NCBI GenBank assembly: GCA_903870415.1
Contig: CAIQDA010000117.1
Location: 1-55,420 of the forward strand
Source: an uncultured delta proteobacterium
GTDB taxonomy: Bacteria > Myxococcota_A > Polyangia > Polyangiales > Polyangiaceae
Direction of reading: 5' to 3'
Length of the DNA: 55,420 nucleotides
The translations under genes and the position numbers were made by a program. Positions 19,448-29,441 of the stretch are shown here, one piece after another; positions within the stretch are counted from its first letter, which is position 1; every line of letters begins with the position of its first letter. The notes under the pieces were generated by a model. It ran no database searches, had not been told where the DNA came from, and was given only the letters and a program-made list of their open reading frames with translations.

Positions 19448-19735
19448 TCAGGCTCGCGCGGAGCCGACACGCATGCGGCGCGCACCGCCCGGAATGAGGG
19501 CGCCCGTGGTCGTGCGGACAGGCGTCGTTGGCGCGAAGACCCGAAACGCAGGAACGACGAAGTGGTCGTGGGTCAGCGTCGCGCCGGGGCAGCCGGAGCA
19601 CATTCCCGACAAGTGCAGGTGAATCGCGGTCGTCGAGACGGAAACGAGCCAGAGCTCTCCTCCGTCGCCTTCGACGAGTGGGCTCAGCACTTCCGCGCAA
19701 ATCCGCTCGATTTCGGTGACAAACGCCTGCGACAT
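19448..19735 (-). CDS. NifU-like (C-terminal domain) Fe-S scaffold protein
   Basis: EIERICAEVLSPLVEGDGGELWLVSV...LHLSGMCSGCPGATLT (CxxC). Confidence 0.85.
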   Translation of the reverse strand: MSQAFVTEIERICAEVLSPLVEGDGGELWLVSVSTTAIHLHLSGMCSGCPGATLTHDHFVVPAFRVFAPTTPVRTTTGALIPGGARRMRVGSARA

Positions 19736-19867
19736 TGGAGCGGAGACTACGCCGTCGCCTCGCGAGATTCAACGAAAGTCGCCTGCGCCCTCGCGGTCGC
19801 TTGCTTCGAGGGCCCTCGCTTCGATATCGTGGAGGAGCGTTCTCTTCGAGCGTGTGGCACGACCCCT

Positions 19868-20752
19868 ATGCGTTTTCGACTCCGGTATCTTCAACACGAT
19901 TTCGAGATGGGTGAGGGCGAGTTCCTCATCGGTCGCAGTCCATCGTGCCAGCTTTCGCTCGACGACCCACTTGTGTCGCGACGTCATGCCCTTCTCATCG
20001 TCACCTCGTCCGACGTGTCCACCGAGGATCTCGGCAGTCGGAACGGCGTCCTCGTCAACGGTCAGCGAATCAACGGCCGCCACACGTTGAACGTCGGCGA
20101 TCGAATTCTGATCGGCGCGCAAGAGATGACGTTGCTCGAGTCGAAGAGCGAAGAGCAGCCCGGCATGACCTCGACCGCACGCCTCGCGCGACTGTCGATC
20201 TCGAAGATCCCGAAGCAAGCGCTTGCGCCCGGCACAGCCACGGCTTCGCACTTCGCCACAGCGCCGCCGGCGATGAACTCGGTGAACCCCCGCGAAGACA
20301 CGCTGCAAGGCCCGCGACGCCCCGTCGGTGGCTTGTCGGTCATCGCGTCCGTGGCTGAAAAATCCCTCAGCATGAACCGCGTCGAGGAGGCCGAACGCAT
20401 CATCTCGGCATCGCTCCACGACGTGCTTGAGCAAGTGCGCTCCGGCCAACACGTGGGAAGCGAGGTGGTCGACTTGGCCGCACGCCTCGCCGCCCGCCTC
20501 GCGAGCGCCACCGGCAAGGGCGCGTGGGTCGACTACGTGGTCGAGCTGTACTTCCGTGAGGCGAGGCCATGCCCCGCACCAGTCATCGACGAACTCTACA
20601 TCGCCCTCCGCAAAGTCAACGCGGTGCAAACGCAACAACTCCGCGACTACGTCGGACGCTTGCGCGAGCGCGTCAGTTCGTTCGGCCCCGCAGAACGCTT
20701 CCTGTTTCAGCGACTCGAGGGCCTCGAGCGTCTGGCCGGGCTGCGCGGATAG
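19868..20752 (+). CDS. FHA domain protein
   Basis: FLIGRSPSCQLSLDDPLVSRRHALL...EDLGSRNGVLVNGQRI. Confidence 0.9.
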   Translation: MRFRLRYLQHDFEMGEGEFLIGRSPSCQLSLDDPLVSRRHALLIVTSSDVSTEDLGSRNGVLVNGQRINGRHTLNVGDRILIGAQEMTLLESKSEEQPGMTSTARLARLSISKIPKQALAPGTATASHFATAPPAMNSVNPREDTLQGPRRPVGGLSVIASVAEKSLSMNRVEEAERIISASLHDVLEQVRSGQHVGSEVVDLAARLAARLASATGKGAWVDYVVELYFREARPCPAPVIDELYIALRKVNAVQTQQLRDYVGRLRERVSSFGPAERFLFQRLEGLERLAGLRG

Positions 20753-20821
20753 TGGAAGGCGTGGCGACGGCGAACCGTCCCGCAAACGCGACGTCACGAG
20801 CTCAGGCGAAGGGGGAATTGT

Positions 20822-22354
20822 ATGCATAGTACACGCCCGCCGTCACTCTCCTTGCCTCCGGGCCACGGGTCGATGCCCCCAGCGGGTTTCGCCTCGACGC
20901 CGCACTTCGCCTCGTACGGAGCCCCTCCGCCCGAGGAGCCCACGCCTCGCGAGCAGATGGCGCGCCTGAAGACGCTCGCACGTCGTTCGCTCGGGCACTG
21001 GAAGCCTGCCGCCGCGATTATGGTGCTGGGGTGCGCGGCATCCGTCGGACTCGCGCTTCAGCAAAAGCTGATTTTTCGCAGCGAATGCAGCGTCAGCTAC
21101 CGCCTCGGCAAGGGCGAGTCAGACGAGTCCGGCGTCGATCGCGTCATGCGCCTCGCGCCTCGCTTGAGGCAGGTGCTCACGACACGGGCACGTCTCGAGA
21201 GCATCGTTCGCGACTTCGCGTTGTACCCGCGCATCGTCGATGGCCGCGGCATGGGCGAGGCGGTCGACGAAGCGCGCGAGCACATCGAGGTTCGCGGGCG
21301 CGACAGCGAGACCTTCTTTCTGTCGTTCGAATCGGAATCCGCGGAAACCGCGCAGCAAGTCACCCAGCGCCTCGCCGAGGACATGATCAGCGAGTTCGAG
21401 AGCCAGAAGGTTCTCCAGGCCAAGCAGAAGGCGGAGTTCGTCGCGCGCGAACAAGAACAAGCGGAATCGCGGATGGACGACGCCGAAAAAGCGCTGTCGA
21501 CGTTCGCGGGCGAGCACCCCGTCATGGCGGCAGCGGTGAGAGGTTCTCTTCCTGGCTCTGCGGATCTGCTCGTCGCCGCGCAACAAGCGACCGTAACCAA
21601 GTCCGTCAGCATGCGAAGCGGTTCTGCGGCAACGGGGGCCTCGCCCGAGAACGCACTCCCAAACTCGGTTGGAGCGGTCCTCGCCCAGCTCACCGCAGCA
21701 CGCGATGACGCCGCCGCGCGCGTCGCTCATGCGCAGCAAGAGTTGCAGGACAAGCTTGCAAACTACACAGAGCAACACCCGGACGTGAGCGCGGCACGAA
21801 GCGACCTTGGCGTCGCACAGCGCGCGCTCGAGACCGCGTCGGGACGTCTCGATCGGGCGAAAGCCGAAGCGCAAGCGACGGCCCCGTCGACGGCGACCAG
21901 CAAATCGTCAGCTCCTTCGGTCACGCGAACGCGTACCCAGCCCCGAACGCCCCCCGCGCCCCCGGCCCTTTCTCCCTCGGGCGAGGCCGAAGTGCGCCTC
22001 GAATTCGAACGACGCCTGCGAGGCGTGCGCGATGCGCGTGAACTCTACACGCAACGGCGTGAGTCTCTCGAGAAGGCGAACCTCGAACTGTCCGCAGCGC
22101 GCGCGACGGCCAACGAGTCGATGGCCATTCTGGACCCCGCGAACCTGGCGTCGAAACCCTACAAGGGCGGCCGGTCCAAGGTGGCGTTTGCGGGCGGTTT
22201 TGTGACGTTGATTCTTGCTCTTGGATACGCCGTCGCGCGCGTCCTGCTCGACGACCGAGTTCACGATCCGGGAGACCTGCGCCAACTGGGGCTGCGGCCT
22301 CCGCTCGGCGTCGTTCCGCGCATTTCTTCAGCCCCGCGAGGTCGCCGTGGATGA
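20822..22354 (+). CDS. Wzz/GumC-like polysaccharide chain-length determinant
   Basis: N-terminal TM LGHWKPAAAIMVLGCAASVGLAL, long coiled coils, C-terminal TM KVAFAGGFVTLILALGYAVARVLLDDRVHDPGDL. Confidence 0.85.
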   Translation: MHSTRPPSLSLPPGHGSMPPAGFASTPHFASYGAPPPEEPTPREQMARLKTLARRSLGHWKPAAAIMVLGCAASVGLALQQKLIFRSECSVSYRLGKGESDESGVDRVMRLAPRLRQVLTTRARLESIVRDFALYPRIVDGRGMGEAVDEAREHIEVRGRDSETFFLSFESESAETAQQVTQRLAEDMISEFESQKVLQAKQKAEFVAREQEQAESRMDDAEKALSTFAGEHPVMAAAVRGSLPGSADLLVAAQQATVTKSVSMRSGSAATGASPENALPNSVGAVLAQLTAARDDAAARVAHAQQELQDKLANYTEQHPDVSAARSDLGVAQRALETASGRLDRAKAEAQATAPSTATSKSSAPSVTRTRTQPRTPPAPPALSPSGEAEVRLEFERRLRGVRDARELYTQRRESLEKANLELSAARATANESMAILDPANLASKPYKGGRSKVAFAGGFVTLILALGYAVARVLLDDRVHDPGDLRQLGLRPPLGVVPRISSAPRGRRG

Positions 22355-23099
22355 CGATTCCACCACCGTGATTGTGCACGCGCGAAGCGTCGCAATGGAA
22401 GCCCAGGCCGACTCACCGGTCCGAACCATCCGCGTCGACGCGCGCCCGCCTTCCCCCGACTTGCTCGCGATGCTCCCCGGCGGCCCCCAAGAAACGGCCA
22501 GCGCGCTGCGGCTTGTGCGCCAGCGCCTTGAGCTGCGTCAGCCCCTCGGTCAAAAACTCATTGGCATCGTGAGCGCGCGTCCCGGCGAGGGAAAGAGCGT
22601 GTTCGCGGCACAATTGGCGCTCGCACTTTCCGAAGCGCAGCGTGCGAAGGTTCTGCTCGTCGAGGCGAACTTCCACGCGCCGTCGCTCGCGAATCTTCTC
22701 GGCGTCACGGTTCCCACTCACCAGGGTTTTTCCGTGCAACTCGCGCGCCGCATGCAGAACCGAAACGACCCATGGGTCGAACTCGCGCTGGGCCCGAGCC
22801 TGCACGCGCTCCTCGAAGAGCCCGGCATCGGCTACGCGCAAGCGCTCTACAGCACGCACTTTCTCCAGGCGCTCTTCTTCCTCGCGCCCGCGTACGACTA
22901 CGTGGTCATCGACGGCCACGCGGTGATCGGCTCGGGCGATGCGAACGTGCTCGCACAAGGCGTCGACGCACTCCTCGTCGTGGCACGCAGCGGCACCACA
23001 CGCGGCGCCGATCTTCTCGCAACGATGCAGCAGCTCGGCGAGCACAAACCCGCCGACGTCATCCTCTGGGACGTCCCGGCGAGCGAGCACCGCGCGTGA
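22347..23099 (+). CDS. CpsD/CapB-like ATPase (BY-kinase family), degenerate Walker A'
   Basis: IGIVSARPGEGKSVFAAQLALAL, VLLVEANFHAPSLANLLG, YDYVVIDGHAV. GTG start at 22347 overlaps the upstream gene. Confidence 0.8.
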   Translation: MDDDSTTVIVHARSVAMEAQADSPVRTIRVDARPPSPDLLAMLPGGPQETASALRLVRQRLELRQPLGQKLIGIVSARPGEGKSVFAAQLALALSEAQRAKVLLVEANFHAPSLANLLGVTVPTHQGFSVQLARRMQNRNDPWVELALGPSLHALLEEPGIGYAQALYSTHFLQALFFLAPAYDYVVIDGHAVIGSGDANVLAQGVDALLVVARSGTTRGADLLATMQQLGEHKPADVILWDVPASEHRA

Positions 23100-24214
23100 T
23101 GGCCTCGCTCGCGCGAAAGCTCGAGGAAAAGCAGCTGCACCGCTGGGTCGGCGCATGGGCTCGCGACAGGCTCTCGCGAAGGGCGCGGGATGCCGAGTCG
23201 ATCACGGACGTGCTCTTTTGCCTTTGCGATCACCACGAGCCGCTGTGGGGTGGAGAGCCTCGCGAGCGCGCCCTCGAACGCGTCGAGCGCTGGCGCACCG
23301 GCTACCCGAAACTCGTCCGAGGTCTCGAAGACGCAGGCGGGCGCGGACCACGGCACACGTTTTTTTACCCCGGGGATCACTACGACCCGGACCTCGTCGA
23401 AGGGCTCGCGGAGCTGGCTCGCACGGGCCATGGCGAATTCGAAGTGCACTTGCACCACGAGAACGACACGGCGACGACGCTCCGGGCGATGTTCGAGGAA
23501 ACGCTGGAAAACTTCGGACGTCATGGGCTCTTGCCGATCGTCGATGGCAAGCCGCGTTGGTGCTTCATCCACGGAAATTGGTGCCTCGCAAACGCACGCG
23601 CCGACGGACGTCATTGCGGCGTCGATGACGAGTTGCCGCTGCTCTGGGACCTCGGGTGTTACGCCGACTTCACCTTTCCGAGCGCGCCGGACGAGAGCCA
23701 ACCAGGCCTCGTCAACGTCATCGCCCAACCCACCGGAGACCTCCGTCGCAGGCGTTCGTACGAGCGTGCCGAACCTGTTCGCGTTGGCACCCGGCGCCGC
23801 GAAGAGTTGCTCTTCGTCCAAGGTCCTCTCGCGCTCGCGAGACGGCAAGGCTCCCTGCGCGTGCGCATCGAGAACGGCGATTTGCAGGGAAACGATCCCC
23901 CAACGCTCACGCGCTTTCGCTCTTGGCTTGCGCAGCACGTGCACGTGGCAGGGCGGCCCGAGTGGTCCTTCATCAAGGTCCACACGCACGGGTCACCGGA
24001 GAAGAACGCGTTCGCGATGCTCGGCGAACCGACTCGGCGCTTCCACGAAGAGATGCTTGCAGAGTGCAAGGAGCGTGGACTCCGCCTTCACTACGTGAGC
24101 GCTCGCGAGATGGTGAACGTGGCCGAGGCCGCGATGGCGGGCGAGAGCGGAGACCCTCGCGCGCACTTTGATCGACGCGTTCCGCGTGCAGCCGTGGTTG
24201 GCGACCGTTCGTAA
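23099..24214 (+). CDS. polysaccharide deacetylase-like protein of the exopolysaccharide cassette
   Basis: FFYPGDHYDPDLVEGL, VHLHHENDTATTLRAMFEETLENF, CFIHGNWCLANARADGRHCGVDDELPLLWDLGCYADFTFPSAP. Confidence 0.65.
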   Translation: MASLARKLEEKQLHRWVGAWARDRLSRRARDAESITDVLFCLCDHHEPLWGGEPRERALERVERWRTGYPKLVRGLEDAGGRGPRHTFFYPGDHYDPDLVEGLAELARTGHGEFEVHLHHENDTATTLRAMFEETLENFGRHGLLPIVDGKPRWCFIHGNWCLANARADGRHCGVDDELPLLWDLGCYADFTFPSAPDESQPGLVNVIAQPTGDLRRRRSYERAEPVRVGTRRREELLFVQGPLALARRQGSLRVRIENGDLQGNDPPTLTRFRSWLAQHVHVAGRPEWSFIKVHTHGSPEKNAFAMLGEPTRRFHEEMLAECKERGLRLHYVSAREMVNVAEAAMAGESGDPRAHFDRRVPRAAVVGDRS

Positions 24215-24243
24215 GGCGCCGCCACAGGTCGCTTCGGGCCTTG

Positions 24244-25446
24244 TCAGTTTACCTTCGGCGCGCAGCCGAGGACGATCTCGACCTTGCCCGCAGACGCTGC
24301 TTTCACGCGGTCACACCAGCCGCCCGTGAGGATGACCTTCGTTGGGTTCGACGGGTTGTCGTATTCCCAGCCGCTCGTCACGTTCTTCGGCACCTCGGTG
24401 GCGGTGCCGTTCTCCGTGAAGGTCACGCTCACGAGGTTGGGATCCACGGTCTGGCCCGCGGGCACCGTGAAGCCGTATTCGCATGACGCTGCCATGCCGC
24501 GAATCGCGTTGATGGCGGCGAGGAAGTCGCTCGCGAGCTGCTGCGCACTGCCGCCCGGCGTGAGCTGAAAGTGGCACATGCGCGTCGGGTCCGAGACGTT
24601 GTTCACGTCGCAGTTCGCGCGCGCCGTGCCCCCCGCGACGGCCACCTGGGCCATGAACTTGGGGTCGTACCCGGACGTGCTGCCGCCGAGCGGTCCCACG
24701 CCAACGGAGAACGTCGTGATGGCCAAGTCCGCGGGTTGAATGTTCGCCTGTTGGCGCGCGAGGTTCACGACTTGCGACTGCTCCGACGAGCCGCCGTTTG
24801 GAACGCCGTCGCTGATGAGAACGATGACTTTTTTGCCGCCGTTCTGGAGAGGAGCCGCTGGAGCATACGCCGCCATGTTTGGGTAAGCCGCGCTCATCGT
24901 CTCGAACGTTGGCGTGCCGCCACTTGGGCTCGAACCCGTGAGACGAGCCGACAGCGAGGACGACTGCGCCGCGTCGACGAAGCGGACGGGGACTTGAATG
25001 ACGCGACGGCCGCCGAAGCTCGACTCGCGCGAATCCGAAAACACGGTCATGCCGAGGCCGAAGCTGTCGTCGTTCGACGCCTGCACCTGCGTGAAGAAAT
25101 TCATAAGGGCCGTGCGCGAAGCGGTCCACTTGCTGTCCGAGGACATGGACCCGGAGCCGTCGAGCACCACGAGCATGTAAACGGGCGACCGCTTCGCTTC
25201 GGACTTCACGCCCGCGCAACCCGCATCGGCCGAAAGCCGACCCGCGTCTTCTTCTTCTGTCGGACCGACAACGACAGGGTCGTCCGAGCCGCCGCCACCA
25301 CCGCCACCACCGCCGCCCGTCGACGCACCTGCGTCCACGCCCGACGCGGAGTTGAAGGTGCTCGGGCTGCTCCCTGCACACGCGGCAGCAACGAGACCAA
25401 GAGTGAGAACGGAGAGCGGGTAACGAAGGCTCGAGGCAAAGCGCAT
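24244..25446 (-). CDS. VWA-domain lipoprotein
   Basis: Lipobox LVAAACAGSS; VYMLVVLDGSGSMSSDSKW (MIDAS DxSxS); poly-Gly linker. Confidence 0.9.
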   Translation of the reverse strand: MRFASSLRYPLSVLTLGLVAAACAGSSPSTFNSASGVDAGASTGGGGGGGGGGSDDPVVVGPTEEEDAGRLSADAGCAGVKSEAKRSPVYMLVVLDGSGSMSSDSKWTASRTALMNFFTQVQASNDDSFGLGMTVFSDSRESSFGGRRVIQVPVRFVDAAQSSSLSARLTGSSPSGGTPTFETMSAAYPNMAAYAPAAPLQNGGKKVIVLISDGVPNGGSSEQSQVVNLARQQANIQPADLAITTFSVGVGPLGGSTSGYDPKFMAQVAVAGGTARANCDVNNVSDPTRMCHFQLTPGGSAQQLASDFLAAINAIRGMAASCEYGFTVPAGQTVDPNLVSVTFTENGTATEVPKNVTSGWEYDNPSNPTKVILTGGWCDRVKAASAGKVEIVLGCAPKVN

Positions 25447-25551
25447 GGGAGTGTCGACACGATGACGCGGGGACCAGGCTCTACGCAAGCCAAACGTGTC
25501 CGCGGCCGCCGCAGCGTTGCTCGACCACGGCAGAATCGCTTCACGCTGGAA

Positions 25552-26709
25552 CTAGGCCGAGCGCAGATGAATCAGCGCGATCTCCGCGGGGGCCCCGAGG
25601 CGCATCGGCGGGCCCCAGTAACCGGTGCCTCGGCTCACGTAGATCTGCGTGCGCTCGTTCACGCGTTCGAGCCCCGCCACGTAAGGCTGCTGAAGACTCA
25701 CCAGGTACATGAACGGGAAGATCTGGCCGCCATGCGTGTGGCCGGAAAGCTGCAAATCAACGCCCCTCGCTTGGGCCTCGCGGATGCTCTTGGGCTGGTG
25801 CGCGAGGAGGACCACAGGGCGTTCGGGATGAGCGTCGCGCAAGGCGGCATCCATGTCGTGCTTGTGTCCGGGGGCGACGCGCTCGAACTGGTGAGCTGTC
25901 CAATCATCGACGCCCGCGAGCGTGAAGCCATCGTCGTCGCCGATGGGAACCGACTCGTTGCGCAATACACGGATACCGAGCGTCGCCAGATGCTCGCACC
26001 ACTCGACCGCGCCTGAGTAGTACTCGTGGTTTCCCGTGATGAAGTAGACGCCGTGGCGCGCCACGATGCGCCCGAGGGGGGCCACGTGTTCGGCGAGGCT
26101 CGCGACCGATCCGTCGACGAGGTCGCCGGTGATGACCACGACATCGGGAGCTTGCGCGTTCACCCGATCGACCACGCCCGCGAGGAATTCACGGCCGATG
26201 GTGGGGCCCACGTGCACATCTGTAATCTGCACCACGCGCCACGAACGCCCGCCACGCAACCGCGGGAGAACGACCGGGACCTCGACGACACGCACGGCCG
26301 CACGCACGTTGGCGGCTCCCTTCACAGCCGCCGCCATCGCCGCGAACGCCGCGACGCCTGAGACCACGCGCGCCAAAAGCAGACGGCGCTCTTCGTCAAC
26401 GGGCGCGGGCAGCGCAAGGCGAAGCAGGTCCGCGAAGGCGAACGACGCCACCAAGAAAAACGCGACGCCCATCCACGTGAACGCGACCCACGCCAGGGGC
26501 CGCACCGTTTCTCGCGCCGCACTCCTCACGAGAATCATGGTTCCGACGATCGACGTGAGCAGCATCACGAGCACAACGGCCACGCCGCGCTGCGCGAAGG
26601 ACGACCAGCCCGGGTCCCGAGCCAAGCGCACCCACAGGTAGCGATGGAGGCCGTACGAGGTACCGATCATCGTCACGACGAAGAACACGAGGCGCATCAC
26701 AAGCATCAT
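25552..26709 (-). CDS. membrane-anchored metallophosphoesterase (YkuE-like)
   Basis: N-terminal TM helices; QITDVHVGPTIG, VITGDLVDG, ITGNHEYYSG, LSGHTHGGQIFPF. Confidence 0.92.
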   Translation of the reverse strand: MMLVMRLVFFVVTMIGTSYGLHRYLWVRLARDPGWSSFAQRGVAVVLVMLLTSIVGTMILVRSAARETVRPLAWVAFTWMGVAFFLVASFAFADLLRLALPAPVDEERRLLLARVVSGVAAFAAMAAAVKGAANVRAAVRVVEVPVVLPRLRGGRSWRVVQITDVHVGPTIGREFLAGVVDRVNAQAPDVVVITGDLVDGSVASLAEHVAPLGRIVARHGVYFITGNHEYYSGAVEWCEHLATLGIRVLRNESVPIGDDDGFTLAGVDDWTAHQFERVAPGHKHDMDAALRDAHPERPVVLLAHQPKSIREAQARGVDLQLSGHTHGGQIFPFMYLVSLQQPYVAGLERVNERTQIYVSRGTGYWGPPMRLGAPAEIALIHLRSA

Positions 26710-27989
26710 GGGCGTTTTCGGGAAGCACGGGCTTTCGGCGTTTGGATGGTCACACGCTCACGTGCGTCGCAGACTTCCGCCAAGCGCTCGAGATGATCGA
26801 GCACGAGCTTCGGCCGAAGCGTGCCCTTGAAGACGTAGAGCGCCGACGGAGCCTCTTTCGGAAGCGCCTCCCGGCTCACGCGCAGTCGCTCGCTCACGGC
26901 GAAGAGCACCGGCTCCGAGAGACCTTTCTCGACGGCCTCGACCCGCGCCCACGCCGCGCTTCGGTTCCAATATCCGAGAAGCTCAAACGCGATGCGAAGT
27001 CCGTCATCGCGCACGAATTCCAGGTCGGGAACGCACACCGTCACGCCGACAAGGTCGATGAGGCGCGTGGACCTTGCGGCGGTCCATCGCGAGGCCAACG
27101 CCGGAAAACGTTCGAGCAAGTCGTCGACCTCTGCGCGAGCAGGAACCTCGCCAGTGAGTCGCGTCGCTTCGTCCGAGAGCTCACGCAACGTCACGTCGTC
27201 GACGAGGAAACTGCGCTTCGGGCGAAGCTTGAGGTCTGCAACGATACGCGTGGCACCCGCAACGATCATCGCGGGAACGAGGAGCGCATACCGAAGGCCG
27301 TACTTCGTCGTCGGGTCGAAGAGACTCGACGCACCATCGATTCGGATAACCGCCCCCGCGCCCGCGTTGACTTCGACGACGTGAAGCAACTGCTGAAATT
27401 TGAGGGCCCGCAGCAACTTGCGAAGCGCGTTCGGCTCAGGGTGTCCAAGCTCGATCGTGATGGCCGTCGATCGCAAGAGAAACGCCTGCACCCGACCAAG
27501 CTCCCACCGCGCCACAAGGGCCTCGCCCGTCGAGAAGCCCGCGGCGATGAGACGCTCCTCTCGCTTGCGATCCGCATAGAGATCCCGATCGACCGATTCC
27601 GCATCGAGGCCTTGTGCGCGCGCGAACGACTCGAGGACCTCCGTCCGCTCGAACACGTCGCCAGCGGCGTCTTCTTTTCGGCGTCGTGCCGCGTATTCAA
27701 AGAGAGCAAGCCTTCGGCCGACCGTCGCCTCTCCGCCTCCACCTTCGAACGTACTGGCGTCGTCGAAGACCACCGCGAGGCCCTTGGCGAAGAGCTTTTC
27801 GCGCTGGGATTCACCTTCTGCCGCGCGAAGCAGTTCGAGCTCGCCGCGGGTCCGCCCGACGCTTGCGAGGCCCACGTCGACGATGCGCGCCGCCATCTCA
27901 AGGAGCGCACGCCGGGTCTCGTCGCCGAGGCCCTCAAGGACGTGATGGTCGCCCTTCTTGCGCAAGCGCACGAGGTCAGCGGTAAGCAC
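26706..27989 (-). CDS. DUF790 family (Bax1-like) putative nuclease
   Basis: MLTADLVRLRKKGD; VCVPDLEFVRDDGLRIAFELLGYWNRSAAWARVEAVE (PD...E core); adjacent to an XPB-like helicase. Confidence 0.85.
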   Translation of the reverse strand: MLTADLVRLRKKGDHHVLEGLGDETRRALLEMAARIVDVGLASVGRTRGELELLRAAEGESQREKLFAKGLAVVFDDASTFEGGGGEATVGRRLALFEYAARRRKEDAAGDVFERTEVLESFARAQGLDAESVDRDLYADRKREERLIAAGFSTGEALVARWELGRVQAFLLRSTAITIELGHPEPNALRKLLRALKFQQLLHVVEVNAGAGAVIRIDGASSLFDPTTKYGLRYALLVPAMIVAGATRIVADLKLRPKRSFLVDDVTLRELSDEATRLTGEVPARAEVDDLLERFPALASRWTAARSTRLIDLVGVTVCVPDLEFVRDDGLRIAFELLGYWNRSAAWARVEAVEKGLSEPVLFAVSERLRVSREALPKEAPSALYVFKGTLRPKLVLDHLERLAEVCDARERVTIQTPKARASRKRP

Positions 27990-29346
27990 TGTGCTCCCGG
28001 CGCCGCTCGCTCGTCTTGGTTTCGGCAGTGCCCGCGGTCACCAGCTCGTAGAGCACGGCGCGCTTTCCGTCTTTCTTGCGAAGCACCCGCCCGAGACGCT
28101 GAACGTGTTCGCGGACCGAGCCGCTCCCCGACAGCACGATGGCCACGTTTGCATCGGGCACATCAACGCCTTCGTTCAACACCTTCGCCGTGGCGACGGC
28201 GGTGAAGGTTCCCGACGCGAGCCCGTCGAGAATGTGCGCGCGCTCCGCTTGCTTCGTCTCGTGCGTGATGGCCGGAATCAGAAAGCGACGGGAGACGCCG
28301 TACGTCGTCGCCGCATCTTGCGAAAAGACGATCGCCCTGTCGTGACGATGGCGGTCGAGAAGGTGTTCGAGAAACTCGAGCTTCGCCGAGGCGGCAAAGG
28401 CTATTTGACGGCTTACGAGGTACGCATCAAAGGCTCGTCGCCCTCGCGTCGACCTGGAAACGGCCTGGAGAAAGCGCGCCCACCCATCCGGGCCTCCGAT
28501 GGGAATTCGCTCGTCCGAGAGAAAGTCGCGAAAGAGCGCTCGCTCCTCATCGTAACGGGCGCGCTCGTCCGGCGTCAGGTCGACCTCGATGCGCTCGACC
28601 TCGTAGTCCGACAGAAATTCACCGCTCAGCTCGACGATGTCGCGGCGGTACGCAATCGCACCAATGAGCGCGGGGTAGTCGGATTCACGCCCGTCGGAAC
28701 GCTCGGGTGTCGCACTCAGACCGAGGCGAAACGGCGCAAGACTTTGCTTCGCCGCAAGCGCATACGACTCGCTTGGCAAGTGGTGAGCCTCATCGAAAAC
28801 GAGGAAGCCGAAGCGAGCACCCAGGTGCTCCATATGGGCGTACGCCGAGTCGTAGGTCGACACGGTGATGGCCTCGACGTGATGCTCTCCACCGCCGAGC
28901 GCACCTATGGGAATACGAAAACTAGCCGACAGTAAGCCGCGCCACTGACGCAAGAGATCGAGCGTGGGCACGAGCACGAGCGTCGAGCGTCGCGCATCGG
29001 CGATCGCCATGACCGCGAGGTGCGTCTTCCCTGCCCCCGTTGGCAAGACCACGACCGCACGACGTCCTGCTTTTTTCCACGCAACAAACGCCTCGGTTTG
29101 GTACGGCCGCGGCTCCCGACGCACCGCTTCTGCGAACGCCGTGACCTCGTAGGCTCGTGCGAGGTCGTCAAGCTCAAGCCCCTTATCGCGCAAGGCGAGA
29201 ATCGTCGCGGCGTACGCAAGCGCCGGCGCGCGCCAACATGCGGAGCGCTTGTCCCATGCCCACATCGTGGTCGGGGCTTCGGCCGTCTCGTCGAGACCGC
29301 GAAGCTCAAGCGTCCCTGCGCGAAATCGGAGCTCGAGCGACGCCAT
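27976..29346 (-). CDS. XPB/Rad25-like DEAH-box helicase
   Basis: RPYQTEAFVAW, VVVLPTGAGKTHLAVMA, FLVFDEAHHLPSE, LGLSATPERSDGRE, FTAVATAKVLNEGVDVPDANVAIVLSGSGSVREHVQRLGRVLRKK. Confidence 0.92.
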   Translation of the reverse strand: MASLELRFRAGTLELRGLDETAEAPTTMWAWDKRSACWRAPALAYAATILALRDKGLELDDLARAYEVTAFAEAVRREPRPYQTEAFVAWKKAGRRAVVVLPTGAGKTHLAVMAIADARRSTLVLVPTLDLLRQWRGLLSASFRIPIGALGGGEHHVEAITVSTYDSAYAHMEHLGARFGFLVFDEAHHLPSESYALAAKQSLAPFRLGLSATPERSDGRESDYPALIGAIAYRRDIVELSGEFLSDYEVERIEVDLTPDERARYDEERALFRDFLSDERIPIGGPDGWARFLQAVSRSTRGRRAFDAYLVSRQIAFAASAKLEFLEHLLDRHRHDRAIVFSQDAATTYGVSRRFLIPAITHETKQAERAHILDGLASGTFTAVATAKVLNEGVDVPDANVAIVLSGSGSVREHVQRLGRVLRKKDGKRAVLYELVTAGTAETKTSERRREHSAYR

Positions 29347-29441
29347 GGCCGAAGAGGCATAGCCATCGCATCGATCCGGTTCAATCGCCGCACGAAGGAT
29401 TCGACGGGGATTTACTCACGCCGTCGCACGAAGGCCGCGTG

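Noticed and set aside
26742-28205. 487-aa plus-strand ORF
   Set aside because: Antisense to the DUF790 gene and the XPB-like helicase C-terminus; shadow frame.
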